Source: Faecalibacterium prausnitzii (lineage in GTDB: Bacteria; Bacillota; Clostridia; Oscillospirales; Ruminococcaceae). Taken from it: 64,000 nucleotides of DNA. This document shows, piece after piece, positions 8,686 through 17,269 of the stretch. Every line of letters starts with the position of its first letter. The first letter of the stretch is position 1. The position numbers were made by a program, and so were the translations under genes. A model generated the notes under the pieces. The model was not told the DNA's origin, made no database searches, and worked only from the letters and a program-made list of their open reading frames with translations. Location of the stretch: NCBI RefSeq assembly GCF_003287495.1, contig NZ_PRLE01000001.1:682001-746000 (forward strand), written 5' to 3'.

Positions 8686-9618
8686 TCAACCGTCCTTGTC
8701 ATCGTCAAGGGCGGCTTTCATTTTTCTCGGTTTGGTTTTGTTTTCCCGGCGGATCACGGCATCCTTGCCCATGGTTTGCAGCAGTGCTTCATATTCCTCC
8801 ACGAACTCGCGTTCCCGCAGAGTAATGCTGTAGTCCTTTTCCAGCTTTTCGCTCAGATGCTCATACATCCGCCTTTGCAGCTTTTTCTGAATGGTCATCC
8901 GCAGCTTTCGGATGTTTCGGTCGGACTGCCCGCGGAGGGTGGCAAGCCGTGTGGTGCTGTATTGCTTAACGAACAGGTAATACAGCACCTCCTTCTGCTC
9001 ATCACTGAGTGTGAAAAAGAGCTTGGAGAGAAAACGGTTGGAAGTCAGCTGGTGCAGCTCGTAGGGACAGGAGAAGATGATGTCGAGAAAATTTCCCTGA
9101 CAAAGCTGGCGGAACCTCGGCAGATTCATCCAGAGGGGAGCGATCTTTGGATCAGGTACAGCCTGAAACTCCAACGGCACGTCTCCACGCAGGTTTTCGT
9201 GGTCACGTTCCCGGCGCTCCCGGTTTCTGTCCAGCTTGTTCCACTCGTCTACTACAGTTAGAAAATCTGATTCCGTCCGGGCTGCTTCCTCCAGCCGCCG
9301 CAGAGCCTCTGCGCGAATTTCCCGCTTGAGCCGTTTCTCACTGGTGGGCGCGGCTTCTTCCTCCTCGTCCTCCAGCTCGGCGGCATAGTTTCTGGGATGC
9401 TCATCCTGCTCCAGCTCGCTCTCCAGCTCCAGCGTGCGTTCCTCTGCAAGCGCTTCCTCCAGTGTCTCATCCACCGGCGCAGTGTCAGACGAATCCTCCC
9501 AATCGGCAAAGCCGTCCGCATCCATTTCAAGGCCGGTTTCCTCTATTTGCTCCTCGGCATCTTCTTCCTCATCGGAAAAATCATCTTCCCACAGCAGTTC
9601 ATCCTCCCATGGTTCCAC
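8686..9618 (-). CDS. Sigma-region-4-like helix-turn-helix protein with acidic N-terminus
   Basis: A protein of about 310 residues. The likely start is GTG at 9618, preceded by GGGGAGGTGA at good spacing; an ATG at 9720 would need an atypical basic leader. The first 100 residues are extremely acidic (runs such as EDDFSDEEEDAEEQIEE). The middle segment LSDEQKEVLYYLFVKQYSTT followed by RNIRKLRMTIQKKLQRR resembles region 4 of sigma-70 factors or a related helix-turn-helix. It is divergent from tnpW-tnpX across an inverted repeat (9706-9734), so it may regulate the recombinase. The family is not identified. Confidence 0.55.
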   Translation of the reverse strand: MEPWEDELLWEDDFSDEEEDAEEQIEETGLEMDADGFADWEDSSDTAPVDETLEEALAEERTLELESELEQDEHPRNYAAELEDEEEEAAPTSEKRLKREIRAEALRRLEEAARTESDFLTVVDEWNKLDRNRERRERDHENLRGDVPLEFQAVPDPKIAPLWMNLPRFRQLCQGNFLDIIFSCPYELHQLTSNRFLSKLFFTLSDEQKEVLYYLFVKQYSTTRLATLRGQSDRNIRKLRMTIQKKLQRRMYEHLSEKLEKDYSITLREREFVEEYEALLQTMGKDAVIRRENKTKPRKMKAALDDDKDG

Positions 9619-9705
9619 GACAGCTTCACCTCCCCGAAAAAATATTTTTCTTTTTCTCAAAAACAGTTCCGATTTACACCCCGTTTTTCTCCTATTAGTG
9701 AAAGG

Positions 9706-9734
9706 GTAATCTAAACGCAAGTTACTAAGATTAC
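9706..9734. promoter_or_regulatory. Candidate operator between divergent regulator and tnpW-tnpX
   Basis: GTAATCT at 9706-9712 is exactly inverted as AGATTAC at 9728-9734, centre to centre about two helical turns. It lies in the short divergent intergenic region upstream of tnpW. Confidence 0.45.
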
Positions 9735-9771
9735 TTTCTTAAAACACAGAGGAAAGAAAGGAGAAACAAGT

Positions 9772-10080
9772 ATGGAAAATCAGCGCAAAGACGCAGTTGG
9801 CTTACAGCCAACGGAACCGGATTTATTATATCAAAAACCAGCAAATTACGCAAGGAGGAAGCCTATGGAGCAAACGCAACAGGAACAGTTCATCATTCGG
9901 CGCATCGGCGGCACCACCTATAAGGTAAGGGTCGCATTCAGCGAAACAGCAGCGGAGACTATGGAGGAAAAGATTCTGCGGATGATCCGCAATGAGGGGG
10001 TTACAAATGACGGTACTTGTGGTATAATGGAAGCACCACAAATGAGCCGTCAGTCTGAAAGGAGCGCCGAATGCGCATGA
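9772..10080 (+). CDS. tnpW: Transposon-encoded protein TnpW
   Basis: The core MEQTQQEQFIIRRIGGTTY, then KVRVAFSETAAETMEEKI, matches the small TnpW family found beside tnpX. Two starts each have a ribosome site: ATG 9772 (GAAAGGAG) giving 102 residues, and ATG 9865 (AAGGAGG) giving 71 residues, nearer the usual family length. The C-terminus overlaps the tnpX start by 10 bp, indicating translational coupling. The function is unknown. Confidence 0.8.
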   Translation: MENQRKDAVGLQPTEPDLLYQKPANYARRKPMEQTQQEQFIIRRIGGTTYKVRVAFSETAAETMEEKILRMIRNEGVTNDGTCGIMEAPQMSRQSERSAECA

Positions 10081-12113
10081 AACAGACTGAGGAAAAGATC
10101 ACCGCTCTGTATGAGCGGCTGAGCCGTGACGATGACAATGCTGGTGATAGCAACTCCATCGTGAATCAGAAAAAATACCTCGAAAGCTATGCCCAGCAGA
10201 GAGGCTACGCCAACTGCCGCCACTATACCGATGACGGATGGAGCGGCGGTAATTTTGACCGTCCCGCATGGAAACGGCTGGTGGCGGACATCGAGGCCGG
10301 AAAGGTTGCCCATGTCATTGTCAAGGATATGAGCCGGGCCGGTCGTGATTACCTGCAAACCGGCTTTTACACGGAGGTATTCTTCCGGCAGCACGGCGTC
10401 CACTTTGTGGCGATTGCCAACGGCGTGGACAGCGACGATCAGAACAGCAACGAATTTGCGCCCTTCCTCAACATCATGAACGAATGGTATCTTCGTGACC
10501 TGAGCCGCAAGCAGAAAACCGCCATTCGGGTCAAAGGGGAATCCGGCAAGCCCACCACCAACTGCGCCATCTATGGCTACAAGAAAGACCCGGAGAACAA
10601 GTATCACTGGCTGATCGACGAGGAAGCTGCCGCCGTGGTGCGGCGTATCTTCCAGCTGACCATCGAGGGTAAAGGCCCTTACGATATTGCCCGCATTCTG
10701 TTCGATGACAAGATCGACACGCCTGCGGTCTACTTTGGCAAGCAGAATAAAGGCGTCTGGAAAAGCAAGGAGGAGTTCCCCAACCCCTATAACTGGAGCG
10801 GCTACATCGTTGGGCAGATTTTGTCCAAGCCGGAGTATATGGGGCATACGGTGAATTTCCGTTCCCACAAGCAGTCCTATAAGGATAAAAATGCCGTAAT
10901 GAATCCCAAAGAGGATTGGCTGATTTTCGAGAACACCCATGAAGCTATCGTAGACGCAGAAACATGGGAGCTGGCGCAGAAGCTGCGGAAAACACCACGG
11001 CGGCATGACACGCTGGGCGAGGCCAATCCGCTGACAGGGCTTGTGTTCTGTGCCGACTGCGGGGCAAAGATGATGAATCACCGCTCAAGGGGCGGCACGG
11101 AGAACAATCCTTATCCGTCGGACTTTTACGATTGTTCCACCTATACGCTGGCACATCAGAAACGCACCCATGCTTGCAAAGGACATTATATCCGCAGCAA
11201 AGTACTGCGGGAGCTGATTCTGGAAACCATCCGGGCTGCCAGCACCTTTGCCATCTCTGACCGAGATGCTTTTCTGGAGAAGGTGCGCTCCGCCTCCCAG
11301 CTGCGCCAGGCGGAAGCCACCAAGGAAACCAAGCGGAAGCTGAACAAGGAGAAAAAGCGGATTTCTGAGCTGGACACCATCATCAAGAAGCTCTATGAAT
11401 CCTTTGCCGTCGGTCGTATCACCGGCGAGCGGTTTGACATTCTGCTGGCAGAATATGAGGCGGAGCAGAAAGCGCTGACAGCATCCGTCTCCGAAATGGA
11501 AACGCAGATGTCTGCCTTTGCGGAGGACACCGACCGAGCCAGGCAGTTTCTGGAGCTGGCAAAGAATTATACGGACTTCTCCGAGCTGACCACGCCCATG
11601 ATCAACGAGTTCGTGGAGAAGATTATCGTCCACGCCCCAGAAAAGATCGACGGCGACCGGGTGCAGGAGGTAGAAATCCATCTGCGGTTCATCGGGCGGT
11701 TTGAGCTGCCTGTCACAGAGCTGAGCGAGGAGGAAATCAAGCGGCAGGAGTTTTTGAAGAAAGAACGCATCCGTAGCCGGGAGCGCTATCAGAAGCTGAA
11801 GTCCGGAGAGCGCACGGTTGGCGTTCCGGTTACACTGACATGCAAGTGCTGCGGGCAGGAATTTGCATCCAAGCGGACAAACACCCTGTTCTGCGGCCCC
11901 AACTGCCGGGCGAAATTCTACCGGCAGGAGGCGGCGGAGAGCCGCAGCCGGGCGTGTACCTGTGAGAACTGCGGCAGGGTGTTTACAACAACGAGGGCAG
12001 ATGTGAAATACTGCGGTGACGATTGCCGTTATCAGGCACAGATCAAGCGGCAGGGCGCACGGAAGAAAGCCTTGCGAGACGCTAAGAACGAAAAAGAAAC
12101 GAAAACAGCATAA
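10071..12113 (+). CDS. tnpX: Large serine recombinase TnpX type
   Basis: The recombinase expected to excise and insert the inner element. The resolvase domain spans about residues 8-160, with catalytic Ser18 in YERLSRDD and the partner motif VKDMSRAGRD. A Recombinase domain (about 175-300) is followed by a zinc-ribbon domain (FCADCGAKMMNH... YDCS). A long coiled coil covers about 390-500. After residue about 580 there is an unusual tail with two CxxC...CxxxC knuckles (CKCCGQEF/FCGPNCRAKF and CENCGRVF/YCGDDCRYQ) and a basic end. At 680 residues it is close to Tn4451 TnpX. A terminator hairpin follows. Confidence 0.93.
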   Translation: MRMKQTEEKITALYERLSRDDDNAGDSNSIVNQKKYLESYAQQRGYANCRHYTDDGWSGGNFDRPAWKRLVADIEAGKVAHVIVKDMSRAGRDYLQTGFYTEVFFRQHGVHFVAIANGVDSDDQNSNEFAPFLNIMNEWYLRDLSRKQKTAIRVKGESGKPTTNCAIYGYKKDPENKYHWLIDEEAAAVVRRIFQLTIEGKGPYDIARILFDDKIDTPAVYFGKQNKGVWKSKEEFPNPYNWSGYIVGQILSKPEYMGHTVNFRSHKQSYKDKNAVMNPKEDWLIFENTHEAIVDAETWELAQKLRKTPRRHDTLGEANPLTGLVFCADCGAKMMNHRSRGGTENNPYPSDFYDCSTYTLAHQKRTHACKGHYIRSKVLRELILETIRAASTFAISDRDAFLEKVRSASQLRQAEATKETKRKLNKEKKRISELDTIIKKLYESFAVGRITGERFDILLAEYEAEQKALTASVSEMETQMSAFAEDTDRARQFLELAKNYTDFSELTTPMINEFVEKIIVHAPEKIDGDRVQEVEIHLRFIGRFELPVTELSEEEIKRQEFLKKERIRSRERYQKLKSGERTVGVPVTLTCKCCGQEFASKRTNTLFCGPNCRAKFYRQEAAESRSRACTCENCGRVFTTTRADVKYCGDDCRYQAQIKRQGARKKALRDAKNEKETKTA

Positions 12114-12123
12114 GATAAGACGC

Positions 12124-12161
12124 AAACGGCGGCTTGTCCCTTAATGGGCAGGCCGCCGTTT
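12124..12161 (+). terminator. Terminator after tnpX
   Basis: AAACGGCGGC pairs with GCCGCCGTTT (12152-12161) and runs into TTTTG. Confidence 0.75.
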
Positions 12162-12181
12162 TGTGCAGAAATGGAGGAACA

Positions 12182-12811
12182 ATGAATCTTTTCGAAATTG
12201 TAAAATACGGCGTAAGCTGCCGGGAGGCGGCGGAGCGGTACGGCGTGGAGGTCAACCATTACGGCATGGCCCTTTGCCCGTTCCACAATGACCGGTATCC
12301 CAGCTTATATGTGGCAGACGATCACTACCATTGCTTTGCCTGCGGGGAACATGGCGATGTGATCGACTTTGCTGCAAGGCTGTTCGGCTTGCCGCTCTAT
12401 GAGGCGGCGCAGCGTCTGGCAGCAGACTTTCACCTTACCCCGGACAAACCGCCCAGCGCAGCGGCGCTCCACGCAAAGCGCATCCGAACAGAAGCACAGC
12501 AGCTCAGGGAAAACGAGCGGCTGTGCCTTTCTGTTCTGTCCGATTATGCCCGTGTCCTGCGGGACTGGAAGGTGCAGTATGCGCCGCAGTCACCTGACAA
12601 GCCTGTTCACGCACGGTTTGTAGGAGCCTGCCACGAACTCGACCGGACAGAGTATTACTTAGATATTCTGTGCGCCGGGGATTCTCACGAACGTGCCGAA
12701 GTAATTCAGCAGCAGATGGCGGACGAAAAGCTGGACAGGCTGCGACGGAGGTTAGAGAAAATTCACAAGGAGGAATTGGAAGATGGATATGACACCGCAG
12801 ACGTGGCCTGA
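12182..12811 (+). CDS. CHC2 zinc-finger (DnaG-type primase) domain protein
   Basis: A 209-residue protein whose N-terminal 60 residues form a CHC2 zinc finger like that of DnaG primases: Cys32, His35, Cys51 and Cys54 in CPFHND... YHCFACGEHGD. No TOPRIM catalytic domain follows; the rest is helical and basic. It therefore probably acts as a DNA-binding or loading partner. It starts at ATG 12182 after TGGAGGAA and overlaps the downstream helicase gene by 29 bp, consistent with a joint role in replication or conjugal DNA processing of the element. Confidence 0.85.
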   Translation: MNLFEIVKYGVSCREAAERYGVEVNHYGMALCPFHNDRYPSLYVADDHYHCFACGEHGDVIDFAARLFGLPLYEAAQRLAADFHLTPDKPPSAAALHAKRIRTEAQQLRENERLCLSVLSDYARVLRDWKVQYAPQSPDKPVHARFVGACHELDRTEYYLDILCAGDSHERAEVIQQQMADEKLDRLRRRLEKIHKEELEDGYDTADVA

Positions 12812-14084
12812 GTGGTACGATGGCAGGCACATCAACGAGGTGCTGTTCTGTCAACAGTTTTTGGACAAGCACCCCATGAAATGTGTGCGTGGGCGGCTGT
12901 TCACCGTGGACGGGCTGATTGAGGATGAAGGGCAGATTGGGAATCTCATTCTGGAGGAAATCTCCGGCGTGCTGACCGCCAATCTTTCCAAGACGGTTGC
13001 GAATCTGCTTGCCAGCATCAAGCTGCAAGCCTATTCGCCGCCGCTGCCCATTGAAACCGACCGCATCCATGTTGCCAACGGAACGTACTTCATGGACGGT
13101 AGCTTTTCCACAGACAGGAGCTACTGCAACAATCGTCTCACCGTCACTTATAATCCAGACGCACCCACTCCGAAAAAGTGGCTGCAATTCCTATCGGAGC
13201 TGCTGCAACCGGAGGACATTCCAACCTTGCAGGAATTTCTCGGTTACTGCCTGCTGCCTACCACCAAGGGGCAAAAAATGCTCATGCTCATCGGCAAGGG
13301 CGGCGAGGGCAAAAGCCGCATTGGTCTTGTCATGCGCTCGCTGCTGGGGGACAGCATGAATACCACCAGCATCCAAAAGGTGGAGAGCAACCGGTTCAGC
13401 CGTGCAGACTTGGAAAACAAGCTCCTGATGGTGGACGACGATATGGACATGAGCGCCCTGCCAAAGACCAACTACATCAAATCCATCGTGACCTCCGAGT
13501 GCAAAATGGACATGGAGCGTAAGGGTGTTCAGAGCTACCAAAGCCAGCTCTATGTGCGTTTTCTTTGCTTCGGCAACGGTGCGCTCACCGCCCTGCACGA
13601 CAAGTCCGACGGTTTCTTTCGCCGCCAGATCGTGCTGACCACCAAAGACCGGCCCGCAGGCAGAGCGGACGATCCGTTTCTGGTGGATAAGCTGCTGCGG
13701 GAAAAGGAGGGCATCTTCCTCTGGTGTCTGGAGGGGCTGCACCGGCTGATTGGCAACAACTATCAGTTCAGCATTTCGGGAAAAGCCAAAGAAAATATGG
13801 AGACGGTCAAGCGCAGCAGCAACAATGTGATCGAGTTTCTGCAATCCGAGGGCTATATCCGCTTTCGGGCAGACAGCGAAGCCAGCTCCAAGGCGATCTA
13901 TGAAGCCTATACAAGATGGTGCGACGACAACGCGCAGAAGCCCATGTCTGCCAACCGCGTCAGCTCCGAGCTTGCACAAAATGAGCGGCTTTACAATGTG
14001 GAGGCCACCAACAACGTCCATGTCGGCGGCAAGCGGGTGCGCGGGTTCATGGGCATTGAGGTGGTCAATCCGCCGCCGTATTAA
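12783..14084 (+). CDS. Phage/plasmid primase-helicase, P4 family
   Basis: A 433-residue protein of the P4/D5 superfamily 3 helicase type. The Walker A motif GKGGEGKS lies at about residues 171-178. Walker B is in LLMVDDDMDMS, and a sensor-like LCFGNGALTAL follows. The C-terminus has the small winged-helix domain usual for the family (EAYTRWCDDN). It likely unwinds DNA when the excised element replicates. ATG 12783 follows AAGGAGG inside the upstream gene. A cluster of GTAC motifs directly downstream could be its origin. Confidence 0.88.
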   Translation: MDMTPQTWPEWYDGRHINEVLFCQQFLDKHPMKCVRGRLFTVDGLIEDEGQIGNLILEEISGVLTANLSKTVANLLASIKLQAYSPPLPIETDRIHVANGTYFMDGSFSTDRSYCNNRLTVTYNPDAPTPKKWLQFLSELLQPEDIPTLQEFLGYCLLPTTKGQKMLMLIGKGGEGKSRIGLVMRSLLGDSMNTTSIQKVESNRFSRADLENKLLMVDDDMDMSALPKTNYIKSIVTSECKMDMERKGVQSYQSQLYVRFLCFGNGALTALHDKSDGFFRRQIVLTTKDRPAGRADDPFLVDKLLREKEGIFLWCLEGLHRLIGNNYQFSISGKAKENMETVKRSSNNVIEFLQSEGYIRFRADSEASSKAIYEAYTRWCDDNAQKPMSANRVSSELAQNERLYNVEATNNVHVGGKRVRGFMGIEVVNPPPY

Positions 14085-14111
14085 AAATGAGGAATGGACT
14101 TCAAAATTGCC

Positions 14112-14295
14112 GTACACGCCGTACACCCTGTACGGCTGTTTTTGATTTCATTCTTAAAAACCATTTTGCTTGTGTGCACCGTGGAGTATTTCACGGCAGA
14201 GTGTAAAATCTGCCGCTGAACCGACGGCTGGTACGCAAAACAGGCGTACAGAAGCGTACACAAAGAGACTTTGCCGTACCGAGCCGTACACTGGC
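14112..14295. repeat. GTAC motif cluster, candidate iterons/origin
   Basis: Eight GTAC motifs, mostly in CCGTACAC-like words, start at 14112, 14121, 14130, 14231, 14246, 14256, 14276 and 14286. Neighbouring copies are 9-10 or 20 bases apart, so many face the same side of the helix. The cluster follows the replication helicase gene. Otherwise the 14085-14599 interval has no strong gene. Confidence 0.5.
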
Positions 14296-14365
14296 GGCTC
14301 AATTTAGCGGCTTCAAAATCAATGCTTGTGAAATCCGTGAAGATTTTCGCCGCAGGTCGAACACG

Positions 14366-14479
14366 ATGCACCATCCGGTGATTTACCGAAATGCGAAGCT
14401 GCTGTACCGGACTGTGGCATATCCTGCCATTCCGTATGTTCTCACACAGAACGATGAAGCCGATAGGGCGCAGTTGTGA
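14366..14479 (+). CDS. Possible 37-residue small protein
   Basis: ATG 14366 opens a short frame (MHHPVIYRNAKLLYRTVAY...) with protein-like composition. It has no good ribosome site, and the frame is open upstream without a start. It may be a real small gene, a remnant, or chance. Confidence 0.22.
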   Translation: MHHPVIYRNAKLLYRTVAYPAIPYVLTQNDEADRAQL

Positions 14480-14599
14480 ACAGGGCATCACGGGCGGAAA
14501 TCTGAGCGGATTTGCGGCACGGCAGATTCTTCACCGCAAAGCGCACACAGTTCACTTACTCAAAAACCAATATCACGAAAATATGGAGGTAAAAAGTTG

Positions 14600-14815
14600 A
14601 TGAAATCCAATCTGAGAAATGAGATCAAGTCGTACATCGTCCGTCAGGGCATGACCATGCAGGAGGTGGTCGATCTGCTGCGGGACGAACACGGCTGGTC
14701 TGACAGCGTTTCCAACCTTTCAAACAAGCTCCAGCGGGAGTCCCTGCGCTATGTCGAGGCTGTCCAGCTTGCCGACGCACTGGGCTATGAGATCGTCTGG
14801 CAGAGGCGGAAGTGA
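14600..14815 (+). CDS. Small helix-turn-helix protein (DUF6471-like)
   Basis: About 71 residues. Start ATG 14600 follows TGGAGG; a TTG three bases earlier is also possible. The sequence IVRQGMTMQEVVDLLRDEHG and NLSNKLQRESLRYVEA reads as a compact Xre-like helix-turn-helix in which the second helix carries SNLSNKL. It is followed 13 bp later by a DUF3847-like gene and then by the relaxase, so a regulatory or accessory role in mobilisation is likely. The DUF assignment is tentative. Confidence 0.65.
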   Translation: MKSNLRNEIKSYIVRQGMTMQEVVDLLRDEHGWSDSVSNLSNKLQRESLRYVEAVQLADALGYEIVWQRRK

Positions 14816-14828
14816 GGAGGATGTTCAC

Positions 14829-15035
14829 ATGACGGATACGGAAAAGAAGCTGTTGCAGGCGCAGCACCGATTGGAGGAAGCACAGGCGCGGGATCGCGTC
14901 AAGGAGCGAAAAGCCCGCACTCGCAGGCTCATTCAGGAGGGTGCAATTCTGGAAAAGGTGCTGCCGGAGGTGCGGACGATGGAGCTGCCTGCGCTGGAGG
15001 GGTATCTTTCACGGAAGCTGGGAAAAGAAATCTAA
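14829..15035 (+). CDS. DUF3847-like mobilisation accessory protein
   Basis: A 68-residue, highly charged helical protein that starts after GAGGAGG. The pattern KLLQAQHRLEEAQARDRVK then RTRRLIQEGAILEKV resembles DUF3847 proteins, which lie just upstream of MobA/MobL relaxases in many Firmicute elements. It may be a relaxosome auxiliary protein. The relaxase follows about 400 bp downstream. Confidence 0.75.
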   Translation: MTDTEKKLLQAQHRLEEAQARDRVKERKARTRRLIQEGAILEKVLPEVRTMELPALEGYLSRKLGKEI

Positions 15036-15438
15036 ATTTCAGATGGGAGGTCTCCGGGAAACCGGGGGCCTTCCTCTTTTTTCTCCCGAAGGGCGCACTT
15101 ACTCACCACCTGCGAAGCAGGCGGTGGTATCCCTTCCGTTGGTCGGGCTCGTGCGCTCTTCACGAACTGTCCATCGGACACTTCTCCAGAGAGGGCAGGA
15201 AATGCCGCAAGTCAGCATTCCCTGTGCAGTCGGCGCTTCTGCTGATGCAGAGATTGCTGCTTGTCGCACCAATCCGGCAGATACTCTGCCCGCCTCCTGC
15301 CTGCGAAAACCTGCCACCGGCAGCTTTATCGCAGATATGGGCAGCAATGCAGCCCATTTTCTCTTTGCAAAGAGAAACAGAAACCAAGGGGTGGCGTTTT
15401 ACCACCCCCTCACAAAATACGAATCGAGGTGAACGCAA
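15036..15438. other. Pre-relaxase region with hairpins, likely contains oriT
   Basis: There is no convincing gene. A CCACCTGC...GCAGGCGGTGG hairpin lies at 15106-15127. A sharper one pairs GGGGTGG (15388-15394) with CCACCCC (15402-15408), about 30 bp before the relaxase start, followed by CTCACAAAATACG. Position and structure fit an origin of transfer; the nick site cannot be named. Confidence 0.5.
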
Positions 15439-17136
15439 ATGGCAATTTACCACTTGGAGGCAAAGGTGGTCAGCCGGGGAGCCGGACGCTCCGCCTGTGC
15501 AGCCTCCGCTTATCTCAGCTGCTCCCACATCCTCAATGACTATGACGGGGTGCAGCACGACTACACCCGAAAGCAAGGGCTGGTCTGGCAGCAGGTACTT
15601 CTGCCGGACACGGCCCCGCCCGCATGGAAAGACCGGGAAGTGCTCTGGAACGCCGTGGAGGAAAACGAGAAAACCAAGGACAGCCGCTTGGCCCGTGAGT
15701 TCGTGGTAGCCTTACCCATGGAGTTGTCCCCAGAACAATGGCAAACGCTGCTGACGGATTTCGTACAGAATCAATTCGTCGCAGATGGGATGTGCGCCGA
15801 TACGGCGATCCACGATCCCGATCCACCCGGTCACAATCCCCACGCCCACATTCTCTTGACGGTGCGCCCGCTTGATGAAAGCGGCAAATGGCAATACAAA
15901 ACGGAGAAGGAATATCTCTGCAGCCGTGACGGTGAGGAACGGGGCTTTACCGCTGCCGAGTTTAAGGCTGCACAGGCTGACGGATGGGAGAAACAGTACC
16001 AGTACAAGGTAGGCAGGAAGAAAGTGTATATGACACCATCCGCAGCTGAGGAACATGGATATGAGCGTGCCAGCAAGTATCCCAAAAGCACCAAATACGG
16101 GAGACAGAATCCCATTTCTGAACGCTGGAACAGCGAGGAACAGCTCCTTATCTGGCGCAAAGCATGGGCAGATGTGACAAACAAATATTTGGAGCGATAC
16201 GGTCATGAGGAGCGCATCGACCACCGCAGCTTTGTCGAGCGAGGCATTGACGAGCAGCCCACCATCCACGAGGGCGTGATTGCCCGTGCTTTGGAACAGA
16301 AAGGTATCGTGTCCGACAGGTGCGAACTCAACCGTCAGATCAAGGCGGACAACAGGCTCCTGCGGGAACTGAAGGCGCAGTTCAAGAAAATTACGGAGGC
16401 GGTGAAGAACACGCTGCCCGCTATTGCAGAAGCGTTGGAAAAGCTGCGGGAAAATATGCTGATCTTCTGCTATCAGTTAGGGCATATCCGCAGCAGCAAG
16501 AAACAGATGACCGGTGCCTTGAATATTCTGAAGCCAAATCTGGCACAGTACCGCTCCCTTGTGCAGCAGATAAAGGAAACAACCAAAGAACGGAAGTCCC
16601 TACTGGCTGAAAAGAAATCCCTTCCTGCGATCCACTTTGTCAGGCACCGTGAGCTTGCCTCCAAAATAGCCGAGTTGACGGAAAAGTTAGAGGAGCTAAA
16701 AAGCGAAAAGGCTATGCTGCTTCATTCTCTGGAATACCCAGAGGACGCCACAAGCGATACCTTCCAGCGCCAGATTGACCGCTATGAAGATAATCTCAAA
16801 CGGCTTGAGGCGCAGGAGAATAAGTATGCCGGAGAGCTGGAGGCTGCATTGTCTGAGTATGCCGAGCTGAAAGAGCAAGCTTCCGGCTTTGATTCCTTGC
16901 AGCTTTATCTGGAGCGGAAGGCACTTCGACCTGACAGAGAGAAAGCAGCAGCCCAACGCATTGAAGCGGCTTATGGCGACAAGTTCAGTTGGTGGTTGAT
17001 GGAGAGTGGCCTACGGGATGTGTCTGGCTATCTTGACGAATATGCACAGGAAAAGACAATGGATCGAGAACTGCGGCAAAGGCGGCGATCGGAGCGGCTT
17101 GAGCGTAAGATGAAAAACAGAGATATGGAACGTTAA
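15439..17136 (+). CDS. mobA: MobA/MobL family relaxase
   Basis: A 565-residue DNA-nicking enzyme that starts conjugal transfer. The N-terminal MAIYHLEAKVVSRGAGRSA is the MobA/MobL signature. Motif III is HNPHAH, with His132, His135 and His137 as metal ligands. The segment from about residue 300 to the end is a long coiled coil rich in Lys, Glu and Arg, as in other large members. It lacks a visible primase or helicase fusion. The start follows GAGGTGAA. No type IV secretion genes are present, so the element is mobilisable rather than self-transmissible. Confidence 0.92.
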   Translation: MAIYHLEAKVVSRGAGRSACAASAYLSCSHILNDYDGVQHDYTRKQGLVWQQVLLPDTAPPAWKDREVLWNAVEENEKTKDSRLAREFVVALPMELSPEQWQTLLTDFVQNQFVADGMCADTAIHDPDPPGHNPHAHILLTVRPLDESGKWQYKTEKEYLCSRDGEERGFTAAEFKAAQADGWEKQYQYKVGRKKVYMTPSAAEEHGYERASKYPKSTKYGRQNPISERWNSEEQLLIWRKAWADVTNKYLERYGHEERIDHRSFVERGIDEQPTIHEGVIARALEQKGIVSDRCELNRQIKADNRLLRELKAQFKKITEAVKNTLPAIAEALEKLRENMLIFCYQLGHIRSSKKQMTGALNILKPNLAQYRSLVQQIKETTKERKSLLAEKKSLPAIHFVRHRELASKIAELTEKLEELKSEKAMLLHSLEYPEDATSDTFQRQIDRYEDNLKRLEAQENKYAGELEAALSEYAELKEQASGFDSLQLYLERKALRPDREKAAAQRIEAAYGDKFSWWLMESGLRDVSGYLDEYAQEKTMDRELRQRRRSERLERKMKNRDMER

Positions 17137-17215
17137 AAGTGCTGGAGGTTGAAACTTCAGGTGAAGTCTGTGACATAGGGGGATGGAGATAATCCCTATA
17201 CGTCAAGCGTAAAAT

Positions 17216-17248
17216 AAGCACCGGTATGGGTTTTCCATACCGGTGCTT
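17216..17248. terminator. Bidirectional terminator after relaxase
   Basis: A perfect 14-bp stem (AAGCACCGGTATGG at 17216-17229, complement at 17235-17248) with a GTTTT loop lies between convergent genes. Confidence 0.75.
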
Positions 17249-17269
17249 GCAATATTTAATCGAATTCTA

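Noticed and set aside
11085-12125. Antisense frame over tnpX
   Set aside because: Fully explained by the recombinase on the other strand.
15439-17136. Self-transmissible conjugative element
   Set aside because: A relaxase is present but no type IV secretion, coupling protein or VirB4 gene, so only mobilisation is supported.
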